From: Oscillospiraceae bacterium
GTDB taxonomy: Bacteria; Bacillota; Clostridia; Oscillospirales; Oscillospiraceae
Length of the DNA stretch: 39,545 bases
Assembly (NCBI GenBank): GCA_017527825.1
Contig: JAFXPO010000038.1
Location: 1 to 39,545, forward strand
Direction of reading: 5' to 3'
Both the position numbers and the translations under genes were made by a program. Below, one piece after another: positions 1-10,393 of this stretch. The notes below the pieces were generated by a model. The model searched no databases, was not told the origin of the DNA, and saw nothing but the letters and a program-made list of their open reading frames with translations. Each line of letters starts with the position of its first letter. Within the stretch, counting starts at the first letter, position 1.

Positions 1-68
1 ATAAAACAGCTTATAAATGCGAATAGCGGAGAAAGCGGAACGGACGACCCGTGAGAAAGGAGAACCCT

Positions 69-3000
69 ATGATACACAAAGCAAGAACCAAAGCCCTGAG
101 CTGGCTGCTCACGCTGGCGATGCTGCTGTCGCTTGTGCCGGGCGTGAGCCTTACGGCGGAAGCTGCGGACAGCGTCAGCTACCGGGCTGCGACTGTGGAC
201 GGGACAACCCATGCCGTCACGTTCGCCGACAGCGAGTGCTCTGATTACACTGTAATCAACGAGAGCACAGAAGACTGGGATACGGGCTGGTATGTGGTGA
301 ACGGCGACGTGACCATCAGCAATCGCATCACCGTCACCGGCACCGTCAACCTGATCCTCATGGACGGCAAGACGCTGACCGCGGAGAGGGGCATCATGGT
401 CGTAGACGGCAACACCCTCAACATCTACGGTCAGACTGAGGGCACCGGAACGCTTAACGCTGACGCTAAATCATGGTTCGGCGCAGGCATTGGCGGTGGG
501 TACGGAGAAATAGGAGAGACTGCCGAAAGCGGCACGATCACCATCAATGGCGGCACGATAATCGCCGGCGGGAGTTCCGGCGCGGGCATCGGCGGTGGCG
601 ACGGCGGCAACGGCAACGGTGGTACGATCACCATCAACGGCGGCAAGGTGACCGCCGCCGGCGGGAGTTCCGGCGCGGGCATCGGCGGCGGCGACGGCGG
701 CAACGGCGGCACGATCACCATCAACGGCGGCGAGATCACCGCCACCGGTGAGGGTTCCGGCGCGGGCATCGGCGGCGGAAGCAGCGGCGCCGGCGGCGCG
801 ATCACCATCAACGGCGGCAAGGTGACCGCCACCGGCGGCTACGGCGCGGGCATCGGCGGCGGCGAAAACGGTGCCGGCGGCACGATCGCCATCAACGGCG
901 GCGAGATCACCGCCACCGGCGGCAACGGCGCGGGCATCGGCGGCGGCAACGGCGGCGCCGGCGGCGAAATCACCATCAACGGCGGTGCGATAACATCCAC
1001 TGGCGGCTATGGTGCAGGCATCGGCAGCGGCGTGGACGGCACCAGTGGCAAGATTATTATCAACGGCGGCATGGTAACTGCGACTGGCAACAGCGGCGCG
1101 GGCATCGGCGGCGGCGGCGGAGAGGAAAGCGACGGTGGTGGTGAGATCACCATCAACGGCGGCATGGTAACCGCGGCGAGCAGCCTCGCCATGGGCATCG
1201 GCGTCGGTGGCTACATAGACTTTGACGATAATGAAAACGAAATCTTTTGCCTGGTTAACAATCACGGCACGGTCACGCTTGGCAACGTGACGGTCAAAGC
1301 GGGAACTAACGAGGACAGCGCAGCCGTCGTTACCAACTTCGCGGCTTCGCACACCCAACGGTGGGTAAATATCCAGAGCAACGATCGGCCGGAGAGCGTG
1401 AGCCTTCCCGCAACGCTCGTCGTGGGGATGGGTGAAAAAAGGACGCTTTACCCCAGCTTTTCGCCGAGCAAAGCCGCGGACAGCGTGACGTGGAGCAGTG
1501 ACACACCTTCCGTCGCCACGGTGGACGCCAAAGGCGTCGTGACCGGCGGTGCGGCGGGCACGGCGACCATCACGGTCACCTCCCCCAATGCCACCGGCGA
1601 AACCAAGACCGCGACCTGCACGGTGACCGTATTGAGCATTCCCGTAGCGGGCGTGTCTCTTGATGAGGAATTGCCGATTTCCACGGGAGCGTCGGAGACG
1701 CTCACCGCCACCGTGCTTCCGGATAACGCCACGAACAAGACCGTGACGTGGGAGAGCAGCGACCCTTCCGTTGCCACGGTGGACGAGAACGGCCTCGTGA
1801 CCGGCGTGCGCAGAGGTACGGCGACCATCACGGTCAAAACGGTGGACGGCGAAAAGACCGCCACCTGCACCGTGACGGTGGTGGCAAACGTAAATTATCT
1901 TGCGTGGAATACAGAGAAAAAAGAGCTTGAATCCAGGATCTGCTACGCGGACGAGTATACCAGCCTTGCGGCGTCGAATACCGTGTGGAACGCCGAGTGG
2001 TATGTGGTGGACAGCGACGTGACCATCAGCGATCGCGTCACCGTCACCGGCACCGTCAACCTGATCCTCATGGACGGCAAGACGCTGACCGCGGAGAAGG
2101 GTATTGCGGTTACAAGAGGCAATATTCTCAACATCTACGGTCAGACTGCCGGAACCGGCACGCTGGCCACCGTCGGCGGGTATGACGCGGGCATCGGCGG
2201 CGGTGGCACGATCACGATCAACGGCGGTACGGTCAACGCCAGCGGCGGCGAAGGAAATAGTGCCGGCATCAGTGAGGGCACGATCACGATCAACGGCGGT
2301 ACGGTCAACGCTACCGGCGGTACATACGGTGGTAACGGCATCGGCGGTTTTGACGAAACGATCACCATCAATGGCGGTACAGTCACCGCCATCGGCGCGT
2401 CGGACGGTCGCCCGGGCATCTCCGCACGCACCGTCAATCTTGGCAACGTGATGGTCAAAGCCGGTAAGGATGCGGGCACAGCCATACCTATTACTAATAA
2501 TGCGTTCAAGTCTGATCACAAACAGGTGTGGGTACAAATCCAGGGAATCACTCCTCCGGATAGTGTGAGCCTTCCCGAAACGCTCGCGCTGATAAAGGGC
2601 AATGGAGAGACGCTTACTCCCACCTTTTTACCCGAAGGCACCGCGGACAGCGTGACGTGGAGCAGCAGCAACACTTCCGTCGCCACGGTGGACGCAAACG
2701 GAAAGGTGACCGGCGTGGGCGTCGGCAGTGCGACCATCACCGTCACCACCGTGAGCGGCAACAAGACCGCCACATGCACGGTAACTGTTTCGCCTGTTGC
2801 CGTGACGGGCGTTTCGTTGGATAAGACCGCGGCGGAGATCAAGATCGGCGGGACCGAGACGCTCACCGCCACCGTTGCTCCGAATAACGCCACGTACCAG
2901 ACCGTGACGTGGAGCAGCAGCGACACTTCGGTCGCCACGGTGGACGAGAACGGCGTCGTGACCGGCGTGGACGCCGGCACGGCGACCATCACCGCGACCG

Positions 3001-6000
3001 CCACCAACGGCACGGATGCTGCTACGGACGACAAGACCGCCACATGCGAGATAACAGTTTTGCTGATCTCCGTAGAGAGCGTGACGCTGGATCGATCCTC
3101 GGCCACCATCAACAAGGACGCAACGCTGACGCTCACCGCCACCGTCACCCCGGAGGACGCCAGGAACAAGACCGTGACGTGGAGCAGCAGCGACACTTCG
3201 GTCGCCACGGTGGACGAGAACGGCGTCGTGACCGGCGTGGGCGTCGGCACGGCGACCATCACGGTCAAAACGGTGGACGGCGAAAAGACCGCCACCTGCA
3301 CCGTGACGGTCATCATACCCGTGGCGAGCGTCACGCTGGATCAGAGCAAAGCGACCGTCGCCATGAACGAGAAGCTGACCCTTGCTGCCACCGTGCTTCC
3401 GGATAACGCCACGAACAAGACGGTGACGTGGAGCAGCAGCAACAATTCCGTCGCCACGGTGGACGCAAACGGCGTCGTATCGCCCAAGGAGGAAGGCACG
3501 GTGACCATCACCGCCCGGGTGGGCGACAAGTCCGCCACCTGCGCCGTGACGGTGGTACCGGCGCAGTCGTCCTACACCTTTACCCATCCCTCGTCGTTGG
3601 TTCTGCGGCAGAGCGGCAGCGGACTGACGGTAAGCGTTGACGGCGGAGCGCCGATCCCCATGACGGACAATGTTGCTAACTTAACCTGCTTCACTGTGGC
3701 GGGAACCCTGCTAGAAGGATACGACGAGGACAACGAAATCGGGTATAGTGACCTTCTCTGGGTCACCCAAACATCTGCCAACAATGGATACCTGGTTTCC
3801 GCGACCGGAGCCAAATTGCGATATAGTTTGGCAGTGTTGCAGGAAGTGGGAAGCGAGTATTTTACCTCCCTTACCCAGACCCCCGCTCCTGCTCTTTCCC
3901 AAATCGAAGTTGAGGAGATTCTTCTCACCGACCCTGTGGGAGAATACACTGGCACGGTTACCTTCACCACGCGGCTGGTGAGGATGGATAACCATGGTGA
4001 TACTTTGGAGGAAACCGAGCGGCGCGAATTTACCGTGAACGTCACGCTGATCATCGAGCCTGATCCCGACGTGTCCTATCTGGCGTGGGACGGCACAGAG
4101 ATCCAGACGAAGACCATCAGCGGTGTGCGCTATGGTACCGTCAGTTCTAACGACGCCGGATGGCGTGGAAATTGGTATGTGGTCAAGGACGATGTGACGA
4201 TCAACAACGCAATAAGCGTTTACGACACGGTGAACCTGATCATCTGCGACGGCGCTGCCCTGACCCTGAACGGCGGGATCACCGGAGTGGATTCCAACCT
4301 CAATGTTTACCCCCAGAGCGCGAGCAGTAAGCTGATCGCGTCGAATATCAATATCAGAGACGGTATGGTCAGCTTCCACGGCGGCACGGTCGAAGCGGGC
4401 GCCGGCGGCATCCGCGCCGCCACGATCAACATATATGAAGGCGTGGTGACCACCACCGGTGGCAGCAACGGATCCTTGACCGTGTATGGCGGCAGTGTCA
4501 CCGCTGACGGGAAAATCAGCGGCACCTTGACCATGAACGACGGCACAGTCATCGCCAAGAGCGGTGTCAGCGGCAATGTCACGGTCAATGCCGGTACGCT
4601 GATCGCCGGCAGCAGCGACGGCGCGGGCATCAACGGGGCGGTTACCCTGAACAGCGGAACGGTCACCGCCACCGGCAGCGGAAACGGCGCGGGCGTCAAC
4701 GGCAATGTCACGGTCAAAGACGGCACTTTGACTGCCACCGGCGGCGAAACCGGCAAGGGCATTGTCGGAACCATAACCATCCCGAGCGGTTACGCCGTGT
4801 TCAACGACAGCGTGCCGAACCCCATAATCATTCTGAACAGCCCCTATAACGCTGCTGAGCGCAGCCGGTACATGGTCGTGCGGGCAGAGGATTTCACCGC
4901 GAGCATCAGCTATCTTGACGCGAACGGCGAGGAAAAAGAGTGCGCCGTGTATCAAGTCGTTTCCGAGGTCGCGAGCGCGTGGGTCGACGGCTGGTATTTT
5001 GTCAATCGCAATCTCACCATCAGAGACCCTGTCTCCGTCAGCGGTGCGGTCAATCTGATTCTGGGCGACGGTGTGACGCTGACTGCTGCCAAGGGCATCA
5101 CGGTCAATGACGGCAGCGTACTCAACATCTACGGGCAGAGCCGCGGCAGCGGCAAGCTGACCGCGACGGGCAACAGCGGTGCCGCCGTCAGCGGCACGGT
5201 GAATCTCTACAGCTGCACGCTCACTGCCAACGGGACAGCCGATGGCGTGAACGGTATACTCACCATCTACGGTGGCAGGGTCATTGCCAGCGGCGTTAAC
5301 GGCGCAGGCGTCAACGGCGCGGTTACCCTCCATGTCGGTGAGATCAACGCCACCAGCACAAATGGCGACGGCATTACCGGCAGCTCGCTCATCGTTGAGG
5401 ACGGTTATGTGACCGCAGTCGGAGAAAACGGCGTCAGCAGCACAAATGTCAACGTTTCCATCGGTACCTTGAAGGCGACCGGCACGACCGGCAGCGGTAT
5501 CAGCGGTACGCTGGTTATTGGCGAAGACAGAATGCTTCAGGGCGGCGCGAATTCCGAAGGCGTGGTTCCGATGGAAACCACTGAGAAGAAGACTTATATG
5601 CAGGTCACCGAGAGCGTCTATACCATCTTCTATCAGGATACCAGAGGGTGGGAGCTGTCCGATTGCACCTATACATGGAACGGCGGCAGCGAAACGGTGG
5701 AGATGACGCGGGACGGCGATTTCTGGCGCGCCACCGCGCACCACCTGCCGACGGCGGTGACGTTCTCCATGGGAGAGGATACGACCGGAGCACAGACTGT
5801 TTCCCGCGATGAAATCTCCCCCGTTACGGGCGACAGCCCCAACGCGCCCGACGGGAAAACCGTTGCCGGCTATGGCAAGTTCTTTGTCATTGCGGGCGGC
5901 TGCCGTGCGGTCACGTTTGTCGATTACAACAGAACGTGGTCCGTGATGGTACCCGACGGCGGAACGGTGGCGCGTCCTGAGAACCCGGTTCGTTCGGATT

Positions 6001-7367
6001 ACGAATTCAACGGTTGGGTGACGGGTTACTATTACAGTTATGGGCGCAGACAGAGCATCTTTTTCAATTTTAGCCGACCGATCAAATCGTCTATTACCGT
6101 CTATGCCAGCTATGAACCGAACAAATATCTTGTGCGGTTTCAGAACGGCTGGAATGGCGGTTGGGCACATACTGCAGTCAACTACGGAGAGACGTTCCGA
6201 CTCGGCTCAGTGGAAGCGAGGTATGCTTCCGACGTCTTCCAGGGATGGTTCCTGTCCGGCTCCGGCAGAGTCCTAAACCTCAAGACGAACGAAATCGAGA
6301 CTCTGCCGTCCGGCACAAAGTTTGACTTTGATCTTTACGGCGTCGCCGGCAAGATGTCCCTTATTCCTAAGTGGCAGCACGTGCATCAATATGAGAAGCT
6401 GACCTATCTGGAATATGAGGCCAAATATAACAAAAACTCGGCCGCTCATTACAGCCATGAAAACCTTGCTCTCAACGGTATCAACCATGTGGTGATTTGC
6501 GAAGACTGCAAGACCATGCGGTTTGAAGCGCACAACTTTGAAAACGGCGTTTGCGCCGATTGCAGTTTCAAAGAGTCGGACGTGAGGCAGCTCTATCATG
6601 TGGAATTCTTCGCCAGCGATGAAAACGGCACGAAGGATCTTGGATCCACAAATGGTCTGGAAGGACGGATGGTCGCGTTCCCGCATTACATCGGTGACGG
6701 CGTGTTCATGTCCTATCAGGTGTTTGACATCACCGACCCGGACAACCCGGTTTTGATCGGTACGGAATACAATTCCAACATGTGCGCCTTTGTAATCAAT
6801 GGGCCTACGAGAGTCATTATGGTTTGCCGCAGCCGCTGGCAGCGGTTCCCGCAGTCGTCGGTGAAGCTTACCACCTCCAAGGCGAGCGGTAACAGCGCCA
6901 ATTTGCAGCTGAACTGGAGCCTGTCCACCGGCTGCACCATCGTCTCCGCCGGCATTCTGACCACGACCAACGCGGAGCTGCAAAAGTACAGCTACAGCAC
7001 CTTCGGCGGCACCAAGACGCTGGATACGAATAACCTGCTGAAGTCCAATCAGCGCTCCGGCAAATATGACGACAATCTGCGCGATCAGATGAAGAACCGC
7101 ATGGTGAACGAAGACTCCTACGACCCGAACACGGCAGCGGTCATTCATGACTTCCCCGTGAGCAACCGAGCGTCTTCGGGCAGCTATCTTGTGCCGCACG
7201 AAATTCCCGTCAGCACCTCCAAGTATGGCCCGTGGGTCTATGCGGTGGGATATGTGACCTATCTTGACACCTATGGCAGGCTGTACAAGCTCTATACGAA
7301 TCCGGTGGCCATCTCCACGACCGATACCGCTCACACGGTGGAGTATGTGCGGCATGACAGCATTTGA
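69..7367 (+). CDS. Giant modular secreted surface protein (beta-helix repeats, Big_2 Ig-like domains)
   Basis: This encodes 2432 residues from the ATG at 69, chosen because AGAAAGGAG lies just upstream; a GTG at 51 is in frame but lies before that site. A signal peptide occupies about residues 1-33, with likely cleavage after AEA. The order of domains is: a ~100-residue module ending in LNIYGQ; nine or so glycine-rich repeats of the type TITINGG..TATGG..GAGIGGG (nt 480-1200); two Big_2 Ig-like domains; a second module copy with more Gly repeats; four Big_2 domains (nt 2560-3570); a third and fourth module copy (nt 4060-5170); Listeria-Bacteroides-type repeats (nt 5910-6360); a double CxxC motif (nt 6499-6570); and a C-terminal domain resembling that of the next gene. 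No LPXTG or SLH anchor is visible. It is probably an extracellular adhesin or polysaccharide-binding protein held by its SLH neighbour. The function is inferred. Confidence 0.88.
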   Translation: MIHKARTKALSWLLTLAMLLSLVPGVSLTAEAADSVSYRAATVDGTTHAVTFADSECSDYTVINESTEDWDTGWYVVNGDVTISNRITVTGTVNLILMDGKTLTAERGIMVVDGNTLNIYGQTEGTGTLNADAKSWFGAGIGGGYGEIGETAESGTITINGGTIIAGGSSGAGIGGGDGGNGNGGTITINGGKVTAAGGSSGAGIGGGDGGNGGTITINGGEITATGEGSGAGIGGGSSGAGGAITINGGKVTATGGYGAGIGGGENGAGGTIAINGGEITATGGNGAGIGGGNGGAGGEITINGGAITSTGGYGAGIGSGVDGTSGKIIINGGMVTATGNSGAGIGGGGGEESDGGGEITINGGMVTAASSLAMGIGVGGYIDFDDNENEIFCLVNNHGTVTLGNVTVKAGTNEDSAAVVTNFAASHTQRWVNIQSNDRPESVSLPATLVVGMGEKRTLYPSFSPSKAADSVTWSSDTPSVATVDAKGVVTGGAAGTATITVTSPNATGETKTATCTVTVLSIPVAGVSLDEELPISTGASETLTATVLPDNATNKTVTWESSDPSVATVDENGLVTGVRRGTATITVKTVDGEKTATCTVTVVANVNYLAWNTEKKELESRICYADEYTSLAASNTVWNAEWYVVDSDVTISDRVTVTGTVNLILMDGKTLTAEKGIAVTRGNILNIYGQTAGTGTLATVGGYDAGIGGGGTITINGGTVNASGGEGNSAGISEGTITINGGTVNATGGTYGGNGIGGFDETITINGGTVTAIGASDGRPGISARTVNLGNVMVKAGKDAGTAIPITNNAFKSDHKQVWVQIQGITPPDSVSLPETLALIKGNGETLTPTFLPEGTADSVTWSSSNTSVATVDANGKVTGVGVGSATITVTTVSGNKTATCTVTVSPVAVTGVSLDKTAAEIKIGGTETLTATVAPNNATYQTVTWSSSDTSVATVDENGVVTGVDAGTATITATATNGTDAATDDKTATCEITVLLISVESVTLDRSSATINKDATLTLTATVTPEDARNKTVTWSSSDTSVATVDENGVVTGVGVGTATITVKTVDGEKTATCTVTVIIPVASVTLDQSKATVAMNEKLTLAATVLPDNATNKTVTWSSSNNSVATVDANGVVSPKEEGTVTITARVGDKSATCAVTVVPAQSSYTFTHPSSLVLRQSGSGLTVSVDGGAPIPMTDNVANLTCFTVAGTLLEGYDEDNEIGYSDLLWVTQTSANNGYLVSATGAKLRYSLAVLQEVGSEYFTSLTQTPAPALSQIEVEEILLTDPVGEYTGTVTFTTRLVRMDNHGDTLEETERREFTVNVTLIIEPDPDVSYLAWDGTEIQTKTISGVRYGTVSSNDAGWRGNWYVVKDDVTINNAISVYDTVNLIICDGAALTLNGGITGVDSNLNVYPQSASSKLIASNINIRDGMVSFHGGTVEAGAGGIRAATINIYEGVVTTTGGSNGSLTVYGGSVTADGKISGTLTMNDGTVIAKSGVSGNVTVNAGTLIAGSSDGAGINGAVTLNSGTVTATGSGNGAGVNGNVTVKDGTLTATGGETGKGIVGTITIPSGYAVFNDSVPNPIIILNSPYNAAERSRYMVVRAEDFTASISYLDANGEEKECAVYQVVSEVASAWVDGWYFVNRNLTIRDPVSVSGAVNLILGDGVTLTAAKGITVNDGSVLNIYGQSRGSGKLTATGNSGAAVSGTVNLYSCTLTANGTADGVNGILTIYGGRVIASGVNGAGVNGAVTLHVGEINATSTNGDGITGSSLIVEDGYVTAVGENGVSSTNVNVSIGTLKATGTTGSGISGTLVIGEDRMLQGGANSEGVVPMETTEKKTYMQVTESVYTIFYQDTRGWELSDCTYTWNGGSETVEMTRDGDFWRATAHHLPTAVTFSMGEDTTGAQTVSRDEISPVTGDSPNAPDGKTVAGYGKFFVIAGGCRAVTFVDYNRTWSVMVPDGGTVARPENPVRSDYEFNGWVTGYYYSYGRRQSIFFNFSRPIKSSITVYASYEPNKYLVRFQNGWNGGWAHTAVNYGETFRLGSVEARYASDVFQGWFLSGSGRVLNLKTNEIETLPSGTKFDFDLYGVAGKMSLIPKWQHVHQYEKLTYLEYEAKYNKNSAAHYSHENLALNGINHVVICEDCKTMRFEAHNFENGVCADCSFKESDVRQLYHVEFFASDENGTKDLGSTNGLEGRMVAFPHYIGDGVFMSYQVFDITDPDNPVLIGTEYNSNMCAFVINGPTRVIMVCRSRWQRFPQSSVKLTTSKASGNSANLQLNWSLSTGCTIVSAGILTTTNAELQKYSYSTFGGTKTLDTNNLLKSNQRSGKYDDNLRDQMKNRMVNEDSYDPNTAAVIHDFPVSNRASSGSYLVPHEIPVSTSKYGPWVYAVGYVTYLDTYGRLYKLYTNPVAISTTDTAHTVEYVRHDSI

Positions 7368-7399
7368 TCCGGCAGCTGCTGCGAGAAAGGAGAATCCCA

Positions 7400-8266
7400 A
7401 TGAACATCAAATGGAAACACATTCTGGCAGCGCTGCTGTCAATGGCTCTGACGGTGTCTGTCGGCATGGGCACGGCTCGGGCGGAGGATGAATCATCCCG
7501 CTTTTCCATATCCTATTCGCGTGTGGCAGATCTCAACGTTTTTGTGGACGGCGAGCCAAGCGGTGACCTGTCCCAAAACGACATTGTCTGCGGCGAGATC
7601 GTCCGTCTGACCGCTCCGGCGGTGGCGGGCAAGACCTTCTCCCACTGGGCGTTTGACCGTGCCGACGGCACGGCGGCGAGCACCCGCGCGACCTTCCGCT
7701 TCACGCTCAATGGCAACACGAAAATCTATGCTGTTTATGGCGCGGATACGGACAAGACGAAGCCTTGTGTGGCGTTTTCCTCGACCATCAAGGAAACGCG
7801 GGACAAGGATACGGAGAATGAGGCCGATTATATCCGCATGACCGCGTCCTACAGTCTTCCGTCCGGCGTGGCTGACCCTACGTACGACAAGGATCACCCC
7901 CTCACGGCTGCGGATGTCAAGGGCGAGATCGGTATCCGCTACACCACCAACCGTATGCTGGGGTACGGTGACCCGACCGCAAATCTGCTTGAGAGTGCCA
8001 AGATTGCTGACATTCTGAAAAGCAGCACCGTGCAAAAGGGCGTCCACGTTTCGTCCTACGGGTACTACTTCCCGGAAGGCGACTGGACGCTGGGCATCAG
8101 GAACCCCGGCACGGGCGTCCACGTGTACGCGGTGGCGTATGTCACCTACAACGGTCAGACGGTGTTCAGCGACGTGAAGGATATCGTGTTCGATAATTTG
8201 CAGGTCGGCAGTATCCTGAGCGCCAACATGAGCATACCGTTCAGCTTTGAAATGGAAGGGGAGTGA
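7400..8266 (+). CDS. Secreted protein with InlB-type repeat, paralogous to C-terminus of upstream giant protein
   Basis: This encodes 288 residues from the ATG at 7400, preceded by GAGAAAGGAG, almost the same leader as the gene before it. A signal peptide covers residues 1-28 (MNIKWKHILAALLSMALTV then a TARA|ED-like cleavage). Residues ~35-110 look like a divergent InlB B-repeat (IVRLTAP, GKTFSHWAF, KIYAVYG). The C-terminal ~170 residues resemble the end of the 2432-residue neighbour: both have a TASYSLPSG/LNWSLSTG-like strand, then YAVAYVTY versus YAVGYVTY close to the C-terminus. It lies 32 bp after the giant gene and 7 bp before the SLH gene, so the three are probably one transcript. It may be a stand-alone version of the giant protein's terminal domain. 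The function is unknown. Confidence 0.85.
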   Translation: MNIKWKHILAALLSMALTVSVGMGTARAEDESSRFSISYSRVADLNVFVDGEPSGDLSQNDIVCGEIVRLTAPAVAGKTFSHWAFDRADGTAASTRATFRFTLNGNTKIYAVYGADTDKTKPCVAFSSTIKETRDKDTENEADYIRMTASYSLPSGVADPTYDKDHPLTAADVKGEIGIRYTTNRMLGYGDPTANLLESAKIADILKSSTVQKGVHVSSYGYYFPEGDWTLGIRNPGTGVHVYAVAYVTYNGQTVFSDVKDIVFDNLQVGSILSANMSIPFSFEMEGE

Positions 8267-8273
8267 GGATAGT

Positions 8274-10325
8274 ATGATGAAAAAAATAATCGGTTCTATC
8301 CTGTGCCTCTCGCTGATCGTCTCCCTGCTGTGCCAGACCTCGCTTGCAGCGGACGACACGGTGAAGCTGACGGGCAACAAAACCGTTGACGCAACCATCG
8401 TCATCGAAACCAACACCATCTACGATCTCAACGGCTATACGCTTGCCCTTGCGGCGGGCACCTCCGGCAGCGTCTTTTATATCAAGGGCGGTGCGACACT
8501 GAAGGTAATGGACTCCAGTGCGGCAAAAACCGGTAAGATCACCGGCGGCAAAGCCCTGGCGGGCAGCTCCTTTGAGGCGAGCGAACTGGGCTTCAACCGC
8601 GGTGAATACCGCGACTTTACCGACGGCTGCGGCGGCGGTGCGTATGTGGAGAGCGGCGCGAAGCTGGTCATGACCGGCGGCTCCATCACCGGCAACCGCG
8701 CGGAGCAGGGCGGCGGCGTCTATCTGGAAAGCGGTGCGGAACTCCACGTCTCGGGCGCGGCGAGCGTCACCGGCAACTACTATGGCGCGAGCGGCACAAC
8801 GCCGGATAACGTGTTCCTGCCGCTGAACGGCAGCAATCAGCAGTCCGCCATCGCGGTGGACGCGACGCTGACCGCTGCGGCGCGCATCGGCATTACCCCG
8901 GCAGCGCGCGGCAGCGCGGGGGAGAACGCCGCGCTGACTTCCGGACTGCGAGGCAAGGGCGTGAAGGAGAACTTCACCGCTGACGAGGCGGGAAAGAGCA
9001 TTTCGACGAATACTGCGGGCGAGATCATCTTTACCTCGCCGCAGCAGGGCGGGCAATCGGACGACAACACGACTGGCGGCCTGTCCGGTAATAGCGGGGA
9101 CAATACATCGGCGGCAGGCACAGGCTCCGGGGACAACGGCAGCGTGGCGCTCGACGTCAGCGTGAGCGGTACGACCGCCGCCGTCAAAGCGCCAGGCACG
9201 GAGGAGCTGAACAAGGCGATCGGCGCAGCGGGCAAGACCGGCGCGGTTACCTTCGACTTGAGCGGACTGAACAAGACCGTTGACGCAGTCAGCCTCCCTA
9301 CAGAGACCGTCAAGGCCGTTGAAAAGGCGGTCAGCGATCCCACCAACGGCGCAAACGTACTGACGGTCAAGCTGACGAGCGGCTCCGCGACCTTCGACGC
9401 AGGCGCGCTTGCGGAGATCGCCGGTCAGGCAAAGGGCGGCACTATTCGGCTTGCGCTTGTCAGCGTGGCCGAGAGCAGCCTGAACACCGCGCAACAGTCA
9501 GCAATCAAGGATATGGACGTGCAGGCGGTCTTTGATATTCAACTGACCAGCAGCGAAACGAGCATCAGCGACTTCAAGGGCGGCGCGGCGAAGGTGACCG
9601 TTCCCTATGCGCTGAAATCCGGCCAGTATGCCGCGGGCCTAACGGTGCGGTATCTTGCCGATAACGGCACGGTACAGGCGATGCCGACGTCCTATGACGG
9701 CAGGAACGTGTCCTTTACCACCGGCCATTTGTCCAACTACGCCATCGTCTACGATGCCTCGAAGGTGAAGGGTACGGATATGTACGCACAGATGAAAGAC
9801 CTTGGCAGCGATGCATGGTATCGTGACGGTGTGCTCTGGGCACTGGAAAACGGCGTCATGAACGGTGTGAGCCCGCAGTTTTTCGACCCGAACGGCGATA
9901 CCACCCGCGCGATGGTCGTTACAATGCTGTGGCGCATGGAAGGTGAGCCGAAGGCAACCGGCACAAATCCGTTCTCTGACGTGGAAGCCGGCACATGGTA
10001 CACCGACGCGGTGGCGTGGGCTGCTGAAAACAAGATCGTTGAGGGCGATGGCAGCCGGTTTGCTCCGAACTACCCTGTCGTTCGCGAGCAGCTGGCAACG
10101 ATCCTCTACCGCTACGCGCAGTATAAGAAGGCTGATGTGAGCGCGAGCGCGAGCCTCAGCGGCTACGGTGACGCTTCCGGCGTCAGCGTGTGGGCGACCG
10201 ACGCGATGCAGTGGGCGGTTGGCTCCGGCATCATCAACGGCGTTGACGGCAAGCTTCTCCCGCAGAGCAACGCGAGCCGCGCGCAGGTGGCAACGATGCT
10301 CATGCGGTACAGCGCGGCGAAGTAA
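8274..10325 (+). CDS. SLH-domain surface protein with beta-helix-like N-terminus
   Basis: This encodes 683 residues from the ATG at 8274; an ATG at 8277 is an alternative, with GAGTGAGG upstream. A signal peptide ends near residue 23 (QTSLAADD). Residues ~25-260 hold parallel-beta-helix-like repeats (GGAYVESGAKLVMTGGSI, GGGVYLESGAEL). A Gly/Asn/Ser-rich linker follows, then a ~200-residue domain ending in HLSNYAIVYD that is common in Firmicutes S-layer-associated proteins. Three SLH domains fill the C-terminus (AWYRDGVLWALENGVMNG, TWYTDAVAWAAENKIVEG, WATDAMQWAVGSGIING) and end in MLMRYSAAK. SLH domains bind pyruvylated secondary wall polymers, so this is the likely wall anchor of the operon. 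A strong hairpin follows the stop codon. Confidence 0.93.
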   Translation: MMKKIIGSILCLSLIVSLLCQTSLAADDTVKLTGNKTVDATIVIETNTIYDLNGYTLALAAGTSGSVFYIKGGATLKVMDSSAAKTGKITGGKALAGSSFEASELGFNRGEYRDFTDGCGGGAYVESGAKLVMTGGSITGNRAEQGGGVYLESGAELHVSGAASVTGNYYGASGTTPDNVFLPLNGSNQQSAIAVDATLTAAARIGITPAARGSAGENAALTSGLRGKGVKENFTADEAGKSISTNTAGEIIFTSPQQGGQSDDNTTGGLSGNSGDNTSAAGTGSGDNGSVALDVSVSGTTAAVKAPGTEELNKAIGAAGKTGAVTFDLSGLNKTVDAVSLPTETVKAVEKAVSDPTNGANVLTVKLTSGSATFDAGALAEIAGQAKGGTIRLALVSVAESSLNTAQQSAIKDMDVQAVFDIQLTSSETSISDFKGGAAKVTVPYALKSGQYAAGLTVRYLADNGTVQAMPTSYDGRNVSFTTGHLSNYAIVYDASKVKGTDMYAQMKDLGSDAWYRDGVLWALENGVMNGVSPQFFDPNGDTTRAMVVTMLWRMEGEPKATGTNPFSDVEAGTWYTDAVAWAAENKIVEGDGSRFAPNYPVVREQLATILYRYAQYKKADVSASASLSGYGDASGVSVWATDAMQWAVGSGIINGVDGKLLPQSNASRAQVATMLMRYSAAK

Positions 10326-10361
10326 ATACAATACAAAGGTCAAATTAGTATTGGCACATTG

Positions 10362-10393
10362 GCACGCCCGCGGGGTTATTCCCGCGGGCGTGC
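10362..10393 (+). terminator. Hairpin terminator after SLH gene
   Basis: A perfect 13-bp stem (GCACGCCCGCGGG at 10362-10374 and its complement at 10381-10393) encloses the loop GTTATT, 36 bp after the SLH stop codon. The following tract (TGTATTG) is only weakly T-rich, so termination may be incomplete. Confidence 0.7.

Noticed and set aside
480..1200. CRISPR-like periodic repeats
   Set aside because: The period is that of coding glycine-rich units inside an open frame, with no conserved repeat plus unique spacer pattern. The same holds for 27283-27429.
471..2537. Long antisense reading frames opposite the giant surface gene, also 3711-6170 and 6273-7400
   Set aside because: They mirror the repetitive, GC-rich sense codons, have low-complexity compositions and no ribosome sites, while the sense frame has a signal peptide and clear domains.
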